DNA of 64,000 nt, taken from positions 21,175,796-21,239,795 of the forward strand of contig NC_079907.1 in assembly GCF_024868665.1 (NCBI RefSeq), given 5' to 3'. Of this stretch, positions 47,059 through 60,480 are shown one piece after another. Source of the stretch: Triplophysa rosa (lineage: Eukaryota > Chordata > Actinopteri > Cypriniformes > Nemacheilidae). A program made the translations under genes and the position numbers. Positions within the stretch are counted from its first letter, which is position 1. Each line of letters starts with the position of its first letter. The notes beneath the pieces are model-generated. The model had not been told where the DNA came from and did not search any database. It was given only the letters and a program-made list of their open reading frames with translations.

Positions 47059-47493
47059 TGTGACCCTGGACAACAAAACCGGTCTCATGGGTCAATTTTT
47101 CGAAATTGAGATTTTTACATAATCTGAAAGCTGAATAAATAAACTTTCTATAGATATATGAGTTGTTAGAATAGGACAATATCTGGCTGAGATACAACCG
47201 TTTAAAACTCTGGAATCTGAGAGCGCAAAAAAATCAAAATATTGAGAAAATTGCCTTTGAAGTTGTTAATCAGGGGCACTGTGGCAGACCATCCACTCAC
47301 AAAAATAAAGTTTTTATATATTTAAGGTAGGAAATTTACAAAATATCTTAATGGAACATGATCTTTATTTAATATCCTAATGATTTTTGGCATAAAAGAA
47401 AAATCGATCATTTTGACCCACACAATGTATTTTTGTCTTTTACTAAAAATGTTCCCGTGCTACTTAAGACTGGTTTTGTGATCCAGGGTCACA
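47059..47493. mobile_element. TIR element with TGTGACCCTGG termini
   Basis: A 435-nt element starting TGTGACCCTGGACAACAAAA and ending with the inverted TTTTGTGATCCAGGGTCACA, flanked by TAT on both sides. Internal blocks such as TAATCTGAAAGCTGAATAAA and ATCGATCATTTTGACCC give no long ORF. I recognise the sequence as common in fish genomes but do not know its superfamily. Lies about 0.7 kb upstream of gdf10. Confidence 0.8.
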
Positions 47494-47677
47494 TATGGCC
47501 TATTTTTTCCCACAAACGAATTAGGTCAAGAGAAATATGTCAGGAATATACAGTTCTTCATCTGTGGGTGAGGTCAAGAGAATAAATAATGTAAATGATC
47601 CCATTCAAAAAAAGGAGTATCTGTATTAAAGACAGTATTAATAAAACATTCTGCACATCACAGTGTAAAGTATTAAA

Positions 47678-47995
47678 TATGTGTGTGTGTGTGTGTGTGT
47701 GTGCGTGGGAAGGGTAAACCCTACGGTATGGGGACAAAATGTCCCCACAAAGATGGCAATATCCAAAATCCTTGTCCTTGTGGGGACATATTTTGGTCCC
47801 CATGAGGAAACAAGCTTATAAATCATACAGAATAAACTTTTTCGAAAATCTAAAAGAGCAGAAAGTTTTGTGTGATTGTTAAGTTTAGTTTTAGGGGTAG
47901 GGGATATGATATACAGTCTGTACAGTATAAAAACCATTGCGTCTATGGAATGTCCCCATAAAACATGGAAACCCAACATGTGTGTGCGTGTGTGT
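47678..47995. repeat. Third copy of the 331-bp hairpin repeat, with TG microsatellite
   Basis: A TG tract (47680-47704) leads into GGTATGGGGACAAAATGTCC at 47725, and the unit runs to AAAACATGGAAACCCAACAT near 47979. Nearly identical to each unit of the tandem pair at 19461-20061, which points to recent spread or exchange. Confidence 0.85.
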
Positions 47996-49449
47996 GTCTG
48001 TGTACGGTAGATTTGGAAGAACCTGAAAGCCTAAACTATAATACTTTATAAATGCTTGTATAATGCAACGCATAACTAGATAACTGGACTTTCCTCATTC
48101 TTGAATCAAGTTGTGAATATAACCTTTTGGAAAGAGACACCAGAAGCTTGTAGTTTGAGGGTTCACAGCATTACAATGCTAGCCCTGTGAAAGAGGTGGT
48201 GACAAGCCATTAAACACTTCCAGCTGCACTGCTTACCACAGTTACGAAAATCTTTTCACACTGGGTTATGCTTACTTCCAAAAAAAAGGAAAGAAAACGA
48301 AAAAAACGTTACTTTTCTCAGTTCTGTATTAATGTGGTTTGTGTAGTTTAGTTAGAGCGTTGCATTAGCTGGACAAAAGTTGTGGGTTTGATTTCCATAA
48401 CACACATTCTGTATAGGCTACCTTAAATGCATTGTATAAAAGCATCTACCAAATGCAAATCGCTGTAAAACAGAAAAGCTGTGTTTGTAGAGTACGAGGC
48501 TCTGAATTTTATAGACCATTAATTCATCTTCATTATGAAGGCTGTTTTTATAACAAATGTGTCTGTCTTTCCTTTACAAACCCATCGCAGCCTCTGTGGT
48601 ACTTTCATTACTGAAGAAGGCATTAGCCGAAACGTCTGTGTCTTTGTCTCCCAATGTTTGAATAAAATACAAAATACGTTTGTATCTCTGTGAGTGCGAA
48701 TCATTCTGTATGAAGAGACTTTCATTAAATATGACACAGAATCATTTCTGGTGTATCAATGGCGATTTGGACTGAAAGCTCTTGCTCATTCTTGAGATTT
48801 TTGCCTAGGGTGCTCATCTAAAGTAGAAGACAGTGTACACTATGTTGGTTTTGGCCCCTCGCCAACCTCCGCTTGACTTTTTTTCATATTGCTGGCTCCA
48901 GCTAAATGACAGTTTTGACTGATTCGGTCATAGATGTCCGTGGGCCATGAAAACCTCTGTTAACCGCCTCATCTGTGCCAGCATGTCCGCGTGTAGCTCA
49001 CACAGTGTCCGTCAGTGTTTTGCCTCACCTCCCTCCTCTTGTGTGGTGAACATCAGACTCTATCTTTTTGACAGATCAAGTCTTGCAGAAATATCCGGCC
49101 TGTTCTATTTGCATACAGCGAATGGTCATGCCAATTGGTGGATGAAAAGACAAAAATAAAGAGTCAGAATAACATTAGTTAGAAAGATAGCTTTGACTGT
49201 GCTGCTTAATGAACTAAATTTGCACTTCCTGAGGGAAATACCAGCGGTTACAAGGCAACAAGAGAATAGTGAATAGTGTTACATTTTCAGGTAATTTGAG
49301 ACTGTTTGGATAAAACAAAATTGTAATTTGCATGCAAATAGATGTGAGAATGAGCATCAGTTGCTATAGTAATGAATTATTACGATGACAGTTTAGATTT
49401 CATATGCTAAGCATCAAAACAATGTAAGTCAATGCACGACCTGCTTACT
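47996..49449. other. Intergenic; repeat tail near 48610
   Basis: CTGAAGAAGGCATTAGCCGA followed by AACGTCTGTG at about 48610-48640 resembles the 3' region of a common fish retroposon. No other feature recognised. Confidence 0.35.
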
Positions 49450-49866
49450 TGTCATGATTCTGTCCCTCTTGTGATTTCTAGTTTTGTGGACAGGGTCGTG
49501 ACAGTATTGTTGTGTTCTGTGTGGAAGCACATGGGTAGTTGTTTTGTTGCTTATAGTGCCATGTGCTCTCCTGTGCGTCTCTTGGCCCCGCCCCTTCGTT
49601 TCCCAGTCTATCTTCCCATTAGTGTTTCATTCCCCACACCTGCCCAGTGTCATTATTCCTCGTTTGTTCCCCTATTTAATGCCCTTGTGTTTGCTTGTGT
49701 GTCCTGTGCTGGTTCGGTTTGTATTGCTGTTTCTCCACGTATATTGTCATGTTGTTTTTTACCCAAAGATCTTGTCAAGAACTTTAGTTTTGAAGTTGCA
49801 AGTGTTGGGTGCGTTAGTGTTTTGTTTAGCTCTTTTTTCCCCTCGTGGTACGTTTTCTTTATATAA
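49450..49866 (+). mobile_element. 3'-truncated LTR of the same family as the solo LTR
   Basis: Starts TGTCATGATTCTGTCCC and follows the solo LTR at 24115 through TTGGCCCCGCCCCTTCGTTT, TCCCCACACCTGCCC, CCCTATTTAATGCCC and CCTGTGCT. It is lost after CCCCTCGTGG with no TGACA end. The 49432-49866 and 49544-49882 ORFs are translations of this LTR, not genes. Confidence 0.7.
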
Positions 49867-52094
49867 AAATATAAAGATGTGATGGCTCTGGACTAGAAAC
49901 ATAAATTTGCTGTCAAAATCACAGTTTATACACCAACAATGAAAATAAATTGCAGATTTACTATGTCAAAAGAAATATAGGTTCATAGTTTGAAGTGATG
50001 CAGTTTGATGTGATCAGTATGTTGCAGACGGCCCTTTGACTTGGTTTGATAGCGGATGTTATAATGGGAATTGTAGGGATTTTAATGGAAACTTTAATGG
50101 TGTCTATGTGATGGATTCTGCTGGTTGGGTGTTAATCTGGCAGATTAATGCTATTGAAATAATGCCCAAAACACTACAAAAAGGAAATTTGTAATGGTTT
50201 TAATAGAAAAAGCTAATGGTTCATAGTGGTATTTTAATTGAAACTGATGGTTTCTATCAGGATTCCATTGTTTTTTTCAGGGGAGTTAAAATGAAAAGAG
50301 AAATACCGAGGAGCACTGTGGAAAATATGAACAGACAAGTGAGTGAAAGTTCATATGTGTATTTTTTATTATGCTTATACTATGGGGAAAATTCAACAAG
50401 ATCTGTCAAACAAAAAAGAAAACTTTGGATTTCTTTAATAGACCTTTACATTAGAGCCTCAATGTGCGAGGTCATGTTAAAACTACAGAGCACATTTTTG
50501 ATTAGTTAGATCATCTATAACAGATATGTTACAGGCATAACAGCCAAACTGAAATGAGAAGACTTATTTCTTTAAAAGCCTGAGAGGTGGTTATGAAATG
50601 CTTAAATGAATCAAAGGCCTGTTAAGTTACTTACAGTACCTCATTTGCTTATCCATACATTGATAGTGTCACTGGTCATAGTCTGTTGTATTTTGTCCTC
50701 ACTGTTATCAATCACTTTGGCCATTTTCCCATCACCGCTCCTTCAGCAAGACTATTACACTGCACATTAATGTACCAAATGGTCTGACCACTTGCACCCC
50801 GTTTCATTCCACATAAATCATCCATACTTACTGCCCAAGCTGGACTTTGCACAACTGTGAAATGATTTCATTTTTTCCCAGCATGTTTTTATTAGTGTAG
50901 TGTGGTACGTGAACCCTATTAAACCATTTGAAAATAAAATGTTGAAACGCTGTAAAAAAACTTTTTAGTTATGTGTTTCATTTTCAAATCCCACAATAAA
51001 GATGTTTTATGTATTTTAGCAGAACATTTACTTGTATATATTGACATTGTAGCACGCTATGATTCATAATAATATACAATTCAATAATCATTTAATTTGA
51101 ATAATACTTTCATCTTAAAACTTGGAACAGCAGTAAAGAATGATTCAATTTATAAATAATTCAGAATCATGTATACACATTACACTTTAAGAGGACTGTT
51201 AAGAAGTTTTGGAGCTTTTAATCAAATTGTCAGACATCAAAAAAGCAAAAATGATCACATGGCTTCATGGTGTTTGTGTCTTCTTTTCGCCCCCTAAAGT
51301 ACCTTGATGTCACACATCCAAGCAGTCGGCCTTTGATCTCTGGGCTGCTGTCACTTATGATTACATTTGTCTTGTGAACTTCATCTGTGAAACCCACAAC
51401 TGTTCTTATTGCAATATGATATATGAGATAAACATCACTGTGGTGGTGTACTTTTTCAAGGTAATTTTTTTGCGTAACTTGGTTTATAGAACACAGAACC
51501 ATTTAAAAGCTTAAAACATTTTCCACACTGTAAAACTTTGCTGTAGTTTTGCAGCAGGTTTGCAAGTAACTTACAGTACTATAGATTTGATTACTGCTTA
51601 AGATGTTCCTATTAGTACTGTTTTTAATGCGAGTTAAACTTTAATTTGATCAAAATTAAAACGGATTCAAAATGAACAAGAGACTGGTCTCGCATTACAC
51701 TGCAAAAAAATGACATTCTTCCTAAGCATTTTTGTTTTGTTTTCTAGCAAAAATATTTGAAACTTCTTAAATTACGTTACATTTACATAACAAGAAAAGG
51801 AACCCAAAACATTTAGTCTTGTTTTCTGAAAGAAAATATAAGAACTAGGTAAGTTTATGTTTAAAACAAAATTGTAAATGAAATCTACAGTAAGTTACTG
51901 GCAAACCTGCTGCAAAACTACAGCAAAGTTTGATTTACAAATAGTTGGGTTTGTCAAAATTGCATTTAGTCTTTCATCAAAGTAAGAAAGTGTGAGATGT
52001 TTTCTGCTCATTTTTCTTTTTGAAAGTCAAATGTTTTAACTATCCAACTCTATGTGCTTATATTATTAACTGGAAGTGCACCAAATCTTTCAGT
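49867..52094. other. Intergenic; damaged fold-back arm at 51703-51860
   Basis: CACTGCAAAAAAATGACATTC at about 51703 followed by TTTTGTTTTCTAGC matches one arm of the fold-back element at 16365-16780, much altered. The remaining 2 kb shows no gene. Confidence 0.4.
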
Positions 52095-52464
52095 TAAAGG
52101 AGCAATGCAGAGATTTTAGCAGCATCTAGTGGTGAGGTTGCGAATTGCAACCAATGGCTCACTTCCCCCCCCCCCTTCGAAGCACTACGGAGGCTGACAC
52201 AGAACTAAGATGTCGTGCTTTTTTCGCTTCTTTGCCGAAGGAGTTAACGTATTAACGAAACCCGCTCTGTAGCAGTTTGTCTGTTTAGGGCTACTGTAGA
52301 AACAACATGGTGAATTCCATGGAAGGGGACCAGCTCATTCTAATATAATAAAAACATAACGCTTCATTATGCAAGGTCTTTATACACCTCTGAACACATA
52401 GTTGTATATTATATTGCATTTCTGTCACTAGATCCTCCAAAAACCTCCACACTGGACCTCTAAA
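52095..52464 (-). repeat. Dispersed repeat family B, copy 2 (inverted)
   Basis: Reverse complement of the repeat at 43107-43447: CATCTAGTGGTGAGGTTGCG, TTGCCGAAGGAGTTAACG, AACAACATGGTGAATTCCAT and TAGATCCTCCAAAAA can be followed in order. Confidence 0.75.
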
Positions 52465-53052
52465 TTGTCTAAACACACCAGTTTTACATTTACACAATAC
52501 AGAGCTCTCTTTTGTCAGGTACTTAACAAATACAATGATTTCTTGTTTTACCTGAATTATTTCACTATTATCCTGTGTTATGTGCTATTGCCTCATATTG
52601 AATTATTGTCTGACCCTTGGATGAACCCCCAGCATCGAATCACTGGAAAATATGAGCGCACAGGGACAACTGCTGCATTTGTCATTAAGCTGAAAGGCAC
52701 CTAGCAGATTTAGTTCAGATATGTGTTCCTATTACATTACACTAAATATTCTTTAAAGGGCCAAGCGTCAGGCAAAATGACATTTCTCAGTAGCTGATCT
52801 TTCAAATGAATAGAAAAAATATCAGGAAGGGCTTTTTTAGGAAGAGGTGCCAGTTTATTTGATTTATGACTTTCACATGTGGATTAAACTACTTTGTCTG
52901 CATTGGGAAAGGTGTTGCTGTTGTGGAGACAGCTCTATTATTGCATAGCTCTAGAGAATTTTTCTTTAGAGAATAGAGGCGGACCTGACAATGGACACAG
53001 TGACAAGACCACCTTAATTCTTTATTCTACATAGCAACACACCACAAAAGAT
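52465..53052. other. Intergenic, no gene seen
   Basis: No recognised gene or repeat. Confidence 0.35.
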
Positions 53053-53399
53053 TAGAGCTGTCAAACGATTAATCGCGATTAATCGCATCCAGAATAAAGG
53101 TTTGTGTTTACATAATATATATCTGTGTACTGTGCATATTCATTTTGTATTTATAAAGACAAAACATACACATACTTGTCTATACATTTTAAATGTATTA
53201 ATTTATATTTACCAATAATTGAAAATTGTAAATAAAAGTTTATTAATAGTTATATTTTATATTTTTCTTAAATATATGCATTTATGTGTATGTGTTTATA
53301 AATACAAAATTAATATGCACAGAACACCGGCATATATTATGTAAACACAAACTTTTATTCTGGGTGCGATTAATCACGATTAATCGTTTGACAGCCCTA
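53053..53399. mobile_element. TIR MITE with TA target duplication, copy 2
   Basis: Runs 53055-53397 with TA on both sides. Termini GAGCTGTCAAACGATTAATC and GATTAATCGTTTGACAGCCC pair with each other and match the copy at 17406-17763. The interior is diverged, including a different AT-rich centre. Confidence 0.85.
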
Positions 53400-56300
53400 C
53401 AAAAGATCTAAGCAGTGGTCACCTCTAGCATCAAGACATTCCGAGTTCTGCGTCTCTATCTTTTCTTTTTCTCCACTTGCTCTGTTCCTCAAATAAAATC
53501 TTTTGAATCTGGGGCCAGCAAAAGCAAAGCCCCAGCCAACATATGTGGAGCTGATCAGACATTTGGGCTGAGATGATGTAGACTGTTGCAGTTCCCATTC
53601 ATTGGCTCCGTAAAATACAATCCACAGCAGGATGAATCGAAATGCAGAAATTGATTTATTTGATTATTGTTACATTCAAGATTCCCCAGACGTCAGGGTC
53701 AGGTTCCCAAAGTCTGTGTCGGTAATTTATTTGTCTGAGGATGAATAACATTCCAGCTCCTCATCTCCATATGGATGTCTTTATAATTTTTCTTTTCCTT
53801 TCTGTTTCTCTCTAGATAAACATCAAAAAAAAAAAAAAATATAAGAAGACGTTTTCTTTCCTTCAAATGTCTTATTCTTCAGTCTCGAGTCTGTATGAGT
53901 GCTTAATGCGAGCAACTGCAATGGTTGCGCAACAGCCTTCAGTCAAGCCCAAGTGAATCTGATCTATCTCTATAGCGCAAAGTTTTATTTCATTTTGAAA
54001 TTTTTATGTGCGGAAAAATAACAAGACGGAAACACGAGCTCTGTCTTTTTGTTTTAGGGGAGGTATTTAAACAAAAGGCTTCTGTTGTTACTAAATCAAT
54101 GTTCATTTGCAACTTGGCAAAGGTTCGGTCTGAGGAAGCTTGTGGTTGAGGGATAGTTCTTTCACATAGGTATCTTATGACAATTTGTAGCCCAAATTCT
54201 ACACTTACACTCAATATGACCTTGTAGATATGAGAGGAACTTGGAAAGACTGTTTGAAATGTATGTCGTGGCATGCATGGCAGGTTTTATTATATCATGT
54301 TTCAAAGCTAACAATGAAGTACAGCTACACCTTTGTCAAGACATTATAACATCTTACCGTCCCTTTCGACCTGAAGTCTTGAGAAACTGCAATTGCACAA
54401 GTCCTGTTGCCAAAGAAGAGAGCGTTCGCTAGGCCTGATGAGAGACAACACAGGGAAATTTAAAAAAAAAAAAAAAAAACTGAAAAAACATCCTGACCAC
54501 AGGCAGTTATACAGACAATGTGGTTGTAAGGCTTATACAACATGGGCAACTTGCTGTGCAGTGCAGACTTTTATATGAAAAGGATATATCTGAACCAGGT
54601 GAAAGGATCGAATATGGAATTTGAGCTTTGGGCTGACAGTGGAGACAAGGGTTTACATGCATTTATCACTCGGTACAGCTGGAGCGGTGTAATACATGGA
54701 TGGGTAGTTGAAAATTGAACGTTTTGACAGGGGTGGTCATTATAATAAATTTACTTTTATGATTTATATTTTACAAGCTGTACTGTAATTGTACTGTAAA
54801 CTGTCTTTGTGTGTAATTCTAAACTGTCTTTGTGTGTTTTTATCGGTTGGTGATAACCTCAATATCAAGTGACAATGCAACACAATCAAACACTGACAAT
54901 TACTCAAATTTAAATTGTTACTTGCTTTAAAAAAAAAAAAAAATATATATATATACAGTATATATGTTAGGACAAAAACAACTTTTTGATTCATACATAT
55001 TTATTTGTGAATTTGATTCTGACCTAAGTTCCTGCAGAAACCACAAGAAGCTGTTGATTCTCGTATAAGCTTCAAATTATTTAAAAAAATTTAGGTTCAG
55101 AAAACATGGTTAAAGAATATGTACAATTAAATAAAAACATAACTATTATTTTCATCTCTTGATGGTATTTTAATGTAAATCTATTTTCAAGACTTTTCAG
55201 AAGATGTCAAAGTTATCAATGTGACTGTAAACAAAACAGCAGGATCATATTATAACTTTTTTTATACCATTATTACTTCTTTTCATCCATTTAAATATAT
55301 GCTTTCCATCAGACCAGGATTCAATCATCTATATAGAATGTGTCTTGCGAAAGTTACGAAAACATCTCTTCATCCCCAGGTTTTGATTTTTGTGTTTTAA
55401 CACGAAATGATAACCGGCACAGACCATTTTCCCATCGATTCATTCAGAGACAGGTCATTGGCATTAATGCTCTCTCTCACATCTGTCTCTCTCCTTATTC
55501 ATCTGATATACTTAGGCATAACGTTGAAAGTCGCTGACCCCATACAAGCGAATCTATTGTTTAATCACTTAATCATTCATTTTAAAAACATATAAAAATA
55601 TAGATTCCTCGAAGCACTGTGTAGTGTGAGAAAGAAACCTGCCCATAAATAAATGATTTCAGCTAGTTGATGGATGACGGGAGTTGTATTATAGTGTGGT
55701 CTGTATTTTCAGTTGGTTTCGTAGTGGTCGGCCAGTCTGTGAACATCTGGCGAGACACTGGAGTTTTTCAATAGCCCTGCAACAATTACTGGCAGTAAAT
55801 AATGGTGTGAGATTTTATGACGTGTCTCAGGCTGATATCCATGCTTAGGACATAAAACAGCTCCTTAAAGTAAAGTTCTCCTCACACAATGTTGATAGGC
55901 AAGCTTGTAATCAAATGGGCCTAATTACAACCACATTAAACTCATTGCCATTATAAGCCATACACATCGCATGATTTTGATTCTTTTTCCCTTTCCCTTT
56001 TGCAATGGGGTTTATGAGTTGCAAGTGCTTGAACAAATGTTTCTTTGTTTGCAAGAAATGTCAACCATACAGACTATACTCTGGGATTGTAAAACTGAAA
56101 TGAATAAATGATTGTTGGCAACCTGCAAGACAGCATTATTTCCGCAAGTGTTTAGCACTGGATGATTGCGGGTGTCTAATGAGGTAAAGGTCACAGGAGT
56201 GTTGGATGAAAATGAACTTTACTATTTCTGAGGTTTTCATAAACATTTACAATGGCAAACCACCTGGTAGTGTCAGTATGGCATTTCTTTGAACACTACT

Positions 56301-57035
56301 GCATTACATGTGCTTTTGCAAGGAAATGGTGTCCAAATAAGATGCATGCTGTATGTGTAAGTATTTCCAACATAATCTCATGGTAACCATTCTTAAGTAT
56401 TTTACATTCACAGATCAAAATGTTATTGCTCAGAGGTTGCTCTTTCATAGCTCTGGATATTTGATGAAGTTCTTAGTTGTGTTTTATTGAAGTACTGGCA
56501 TACCCTCAGATCTTTCTACTAAATTGCTTAGGAGACAACCAAAAAAAAAATACAATTGTTGAAATATGTGAAGATTATGGAGTAAAATGAATGTAGATTG
56601 TAGAGGAAGAATAATCCGGATTTGAGTTCGTACTGAGATCCTCAATTATATTGAATTTTGATTGCAAGCTTACTTTGTGACATTGTCGAGATCCCATCTG
56701 AAACTCCACTGGAGAAATTTGTACGATTTCTGGTCTTAGAAAAATCTTAGGTACAGGAGAATTAAGCAAACGTTTTTATTTGCTCTTCATTTATTCTCAT
56801 TGATGTTTATAGGAGAATAATTAAGATATTCAATTTACAGAGGGTTTTTTTTACAGTTTTTCCATGTATTTAAAAAAATACGGTAAAAAAGTAAAATTAC
56901 AGAAAATAAAAAAAACATGTAATTTTACAGGAAAACGGTTATTTTCCTGTTTATTTCCGGCGCCCCAGCTGCCAAAAAAAATATTTTACTGGATTTTTTT
57001 AACAGTGTATACATTGTCTTTCGCATGTATTTGTA
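53400..57035. other. Gene-free AT-rich intergenic DNA
   Basis: No coding exon, RNA gene or clear mobile element recognised. Homopolymer runs occur at 53827, 54460 and 54930. A short stretch at 56850-57005 with ACAGTTTTTCCATG and TAACAGTGTATAC may be an old repeat. Confidence 0.4.
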
Positions 57036-57265
57036 TAATTTAATTCATTCGTATCTCCATATTTCGTGATTTTCTTGACGGCCGTAAATTATTAATGATT
57101 TAATCAGTCAACCTTTATGTTTGGAACTGGGTTTCGCAAATACCAATAAAAAGTATCAAAAAGTGCTTGTCAACTTTGACAACACAGTATTTAAGCATTT
57201 GAGTGATTTGTTCTTTTCCTGAAAAACTGTTTGGACATCTGAGGTTTCGGAAGGACAACGACAAT
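57036..57265 (+). repeat. Dispersed repeat, copy 3 of 3
   Basis: Shares CGTATCTCCATATTT, ATCAAAAAGTGCTTGTCAAC, CCTGAAAAACTGTTTGGACA and GAGGTTTCGGAAGGACAACG with the copies at 36941 and 40105. Confidence 0.7.
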
Positions 57266-58714
57266 AACTATGATATCAAGCAGATAATAAGTGATTATGG
57301 ATGTGATCGTAGAGTGGCTTAAAGACCCCTCGACTTGGTTGTTTGAGAATAAATTCTTACATGTATCTATAGCTGTGAAAAAAAACTGGGTCATTGTTGT
57401 GCACCCAGAATGGAGGGCTGCAGGGGTCCTTTCAGTTAGCTAGTAACCACAGACACAAGGAAATTCTTGTCCTCCTATGAATCTTTTATTAGCCAAGCAA
57501 ACGGGTGTTTGTTAGTTACCCCCAACCACAAGCCACTAAACCACACCAACTTATAAGCCAATATATGTGTTAGTATGCAAGCTGACGAGGTTGGTGGTCC
57601 ATCCGTCCATCATCCATAATGAACATGTTCAATTGAGACATCAGCAAACAATGTCAAGCTTTTTAAGCTTTATAAGGGTCTTTGGATCAGGGCCAGCGCC
57701 TGGGATAGTGGGGCCCTAGACGAGATCATGAAAACGAGCCCTAATGATGTAAAAATGTTCATAGCAATAAACCATACATATGACTGCTTTTACATTCAAC
57801 TATTGATACTTACAGTAACTTTAACTGAAATAATGATGCTGTAAGTGAGTGGAGCAGCTAAAAAACACATTTTCCAATCATGATCATCAAAATTTGGTGG
57901 GATGCCAGTTCTTTCAGAAAATAGAAATAGAAGATCTTCTCATTTATTATGGACCAAAGCTATAAGATAATCCAGTCCTGCCTGGATGTAAACTTTACTT
58001 AAAGTTTTAATAACTCAGGCAATGTATGGAGCATGTCTTTCATCGTGGCCCTCCTTTATAGGCATGCAAAACTCCCCTGATAATAAAATAAAGATCAGTT
58101 TACAGTGTTTGCTCATTGGTAGCACAGGAGATGACGTCATATGGTGAATGGGGTGATGCTGTAGAAACATGCAGTGGGCGTCCGACTAAAGCTTTTGCCA
58201 TATTGGTTGCAGTTTTAGCCATAGATGTGAATACCATGTGCTACGCCTGGCACCATGAGAGGATGCTCTGACGTCAGGAAGAGGAATCTGTCTAGAAGTT
58301 CAATCCCCAGTATATTAAACTGGCTAAAGAGGTGATGCCACAGCTGGTGCTGCATTAGTCGGGAGAGTGAAGTGACTTCTCAACAAGCTCACACTTTCAC
58401 TAAGCTGGAAAAACAACGAGGATATTTCTCAGGTTTTGAGAACCATAAAATCTGCTGTTAATAATGGCACAGTGATGTGGTTTGGCTGTTCCATGCCAAT
58501 ATGTCACTGTCTGGATGAGGGTTTAATGAGTATTTTGGGGCGACATGTTGATCTCTAAGCGGTGAAAAGTAAGATCACCACCGAATCTCTTGGTGCGGAT
58601 TGGCTTACATGCCCTAGATTTATCCTCAAAACTGAAGCTTTCTATGCTTAGACCACCAGGCAAAGAAATAATATTGAGAGCCGAATGTGAGATGTTAGGT
58701 AAGGAAAACTAGCT
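57266..58714. other. Intergenic; possible hAT terminus near 57691
   Basis: CAGGGCCAGCGCCTGGGATA at about 57691 is followed by GTGGGGCCCTAGACGAG and resembles the CAGGG termini of hAT elements. It could be the 3' end of the transposase remnant that follows. I found no convincing matching terminus on the far side and no 8-bp target duplication. Confidence 0.3.
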
Positions 58715-60480
58715 TCACTCCCTGTTCACACCTACTCCTTTACACATTATCTTATTTGTCATATTATATAGTTTACAGTGGCACTCAATGGAAAGAGATG
58801 CCAAAGAAGACAGCCTTGATTGTCCAGTTGCATTCCTTGCGAAGGTTTTAATCCGTTTGAGAGCCGAAAACGAGCGTTCCACTGAGGCTGTAGACACGGG
58901 GATTGTTAGGATTAGGCTTGTGAGTGCATACAGTTCTTTCATACTGTCTGCAAGGCCTGTCGTCCTCAGAAAATTCAGGAGATCACTTATACTTTTACCA
59001 TGAAAGTTTGACATGTTATACTTTACTTTCAGCACAGCTCTGAGTCTGGTCATGTCAAACTGTGCACCGTAGTTCTCCATCAGACTCCTGAGCTCTGCCT
59101 CTGGAAATGTCTGCTTGAATTTTTCAAACTGCTGGGAATTCAGCAATCCAACAAACATCAGTCAAAAAAAGAAAAAAAAAACAAGTTTCCCGGTCAAAAT
59201 CTTCAGCGTGGTCAAGGATGTGCTGAAAAAGCTCGACCAGCTCAACTCTTTTGTCGTGGACAGTAAACACAAGCCTGGTATTAAAAGTCCACCTCACCTG
59301 CGTGACGTGCGGCAGCCGCCTTTGAAAAAACTCTTCCCGTTATTTTGTACGTTTGGGAGAACGAGTAAAAAATGCTGCAAATCCACCAAGATTTGCAAAA
59401 AAAATCGTACATTCTTTAATTTTTGAAGCTTCCTGGGACATCACTAGGTTCAAAGTGTGTGCCTAACAATGCACGAAGAGGGCCTGGAGGACTTCGTCTT
59501 TTACGTGAGCCTGCACTCCATTTAGCCCTGAAGCCATTACAGGCGCTCCATCATAGCACTGAGCCACTCATTTTGATTTACAGTTGTAGCTCTCCAGCAT
59601 ATTTAGAACCAACCCTGCTAGATCATGGGCTCGTTTTTTGTCTGTAACGTCCTCAAATTTTAAAAATCTCTCCTTTACCCCCATTTCAGTCATGTACCTG
59701 AGGACATATGAGAGCTGCGCTGCGTTACTTAAGTCAGTCGACTCGTCGACCATGACCACCACAAACTTAGATTGCTTAATCTCTTCTTTGATGTGATCAT
59801 TTAACACTTCGGCTACTGCACTTATTAGATCATTTAGAATTTTTCCCAACGTTCCTGTAAAAACTGTAGCTGTGGCAAGATGATGCCTCAAGTCAGCTCA
59901 TGCTCAGCCAATAGCATTAACAATTCCATGTAATTGCCCCTATTCAGCGAATCTCTGGATTCATAGTGTCCCCTGAAAGATAATTCTGACCATCCCAAAA
60001 AGAGGACACAGTCAATAAGGCGCTTCAGGATGTCCTGGTTCCTTCTGACCTTCTCATTGTGGATGCTGATCTCCCATTTCCTCTGCTCGTCCAGTTGCAA
60101 ATCCACACGATACGCACCAAATGTTTTTAAATGCACGACTGTTTAAGCCAGAATCATTCCATATCCTTTCACTCGAGTTAAAAAGTAAACACGGCCAGCA
60201 AAATAACTTATTGTGCTCGGTGCTAGCTGTTAGCCACTCATACCGCTCATAATTGCAATCTTTAAATTGGCGCACAAAACCTTTGCTGGCCTTTGTTAGT
60301 GAATCCAGTTTGGGTGTAGGTCTTCCTTTCTCAATTATTTCTTTTTTGTCTGCAAAAGAGCGCCTTGAAAAGGGAGTTATCAGTAGATTGGCAACCAGAT
60401 CTGGTGGTTCGGGCGACAGCGGCTGTCATTTTCTCATTGAATTTCACGTTCGTATGTTGGACGAACATTAGTTAGGGTTA
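58715..60480 (-). pseudogene. Broken hAT transposase, ZMYM1-like
   Basis: Minus-strand fragments follow the order of hAT transposases of the ZMYM1/DUF4371 type. There is a TTF-type zinc-finger piece (NKLFCWPCLLFNSSERIWND, 60275-60054), LIDCVLFLGWSELSFRGH (60136-59888) and FVVVMVDESTDLSNAAQLSY in 59891-59568. These are followed, across stops, by GAPVMAS, ALFVHC and FTVHDKRVELVELFQHILDH (about 59470-59190). The C-terminal hATC dimerisation region is intact in its last ORF: TASVERSFSALKRIKTFARN (59158-58715). Several stops and frameshifts break it. About 200 residues seem missing where an A/T homopolymer lies (59163-59182), so there is an internal deletion. Not a host gene by this evidence. Confidence 0.85.
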
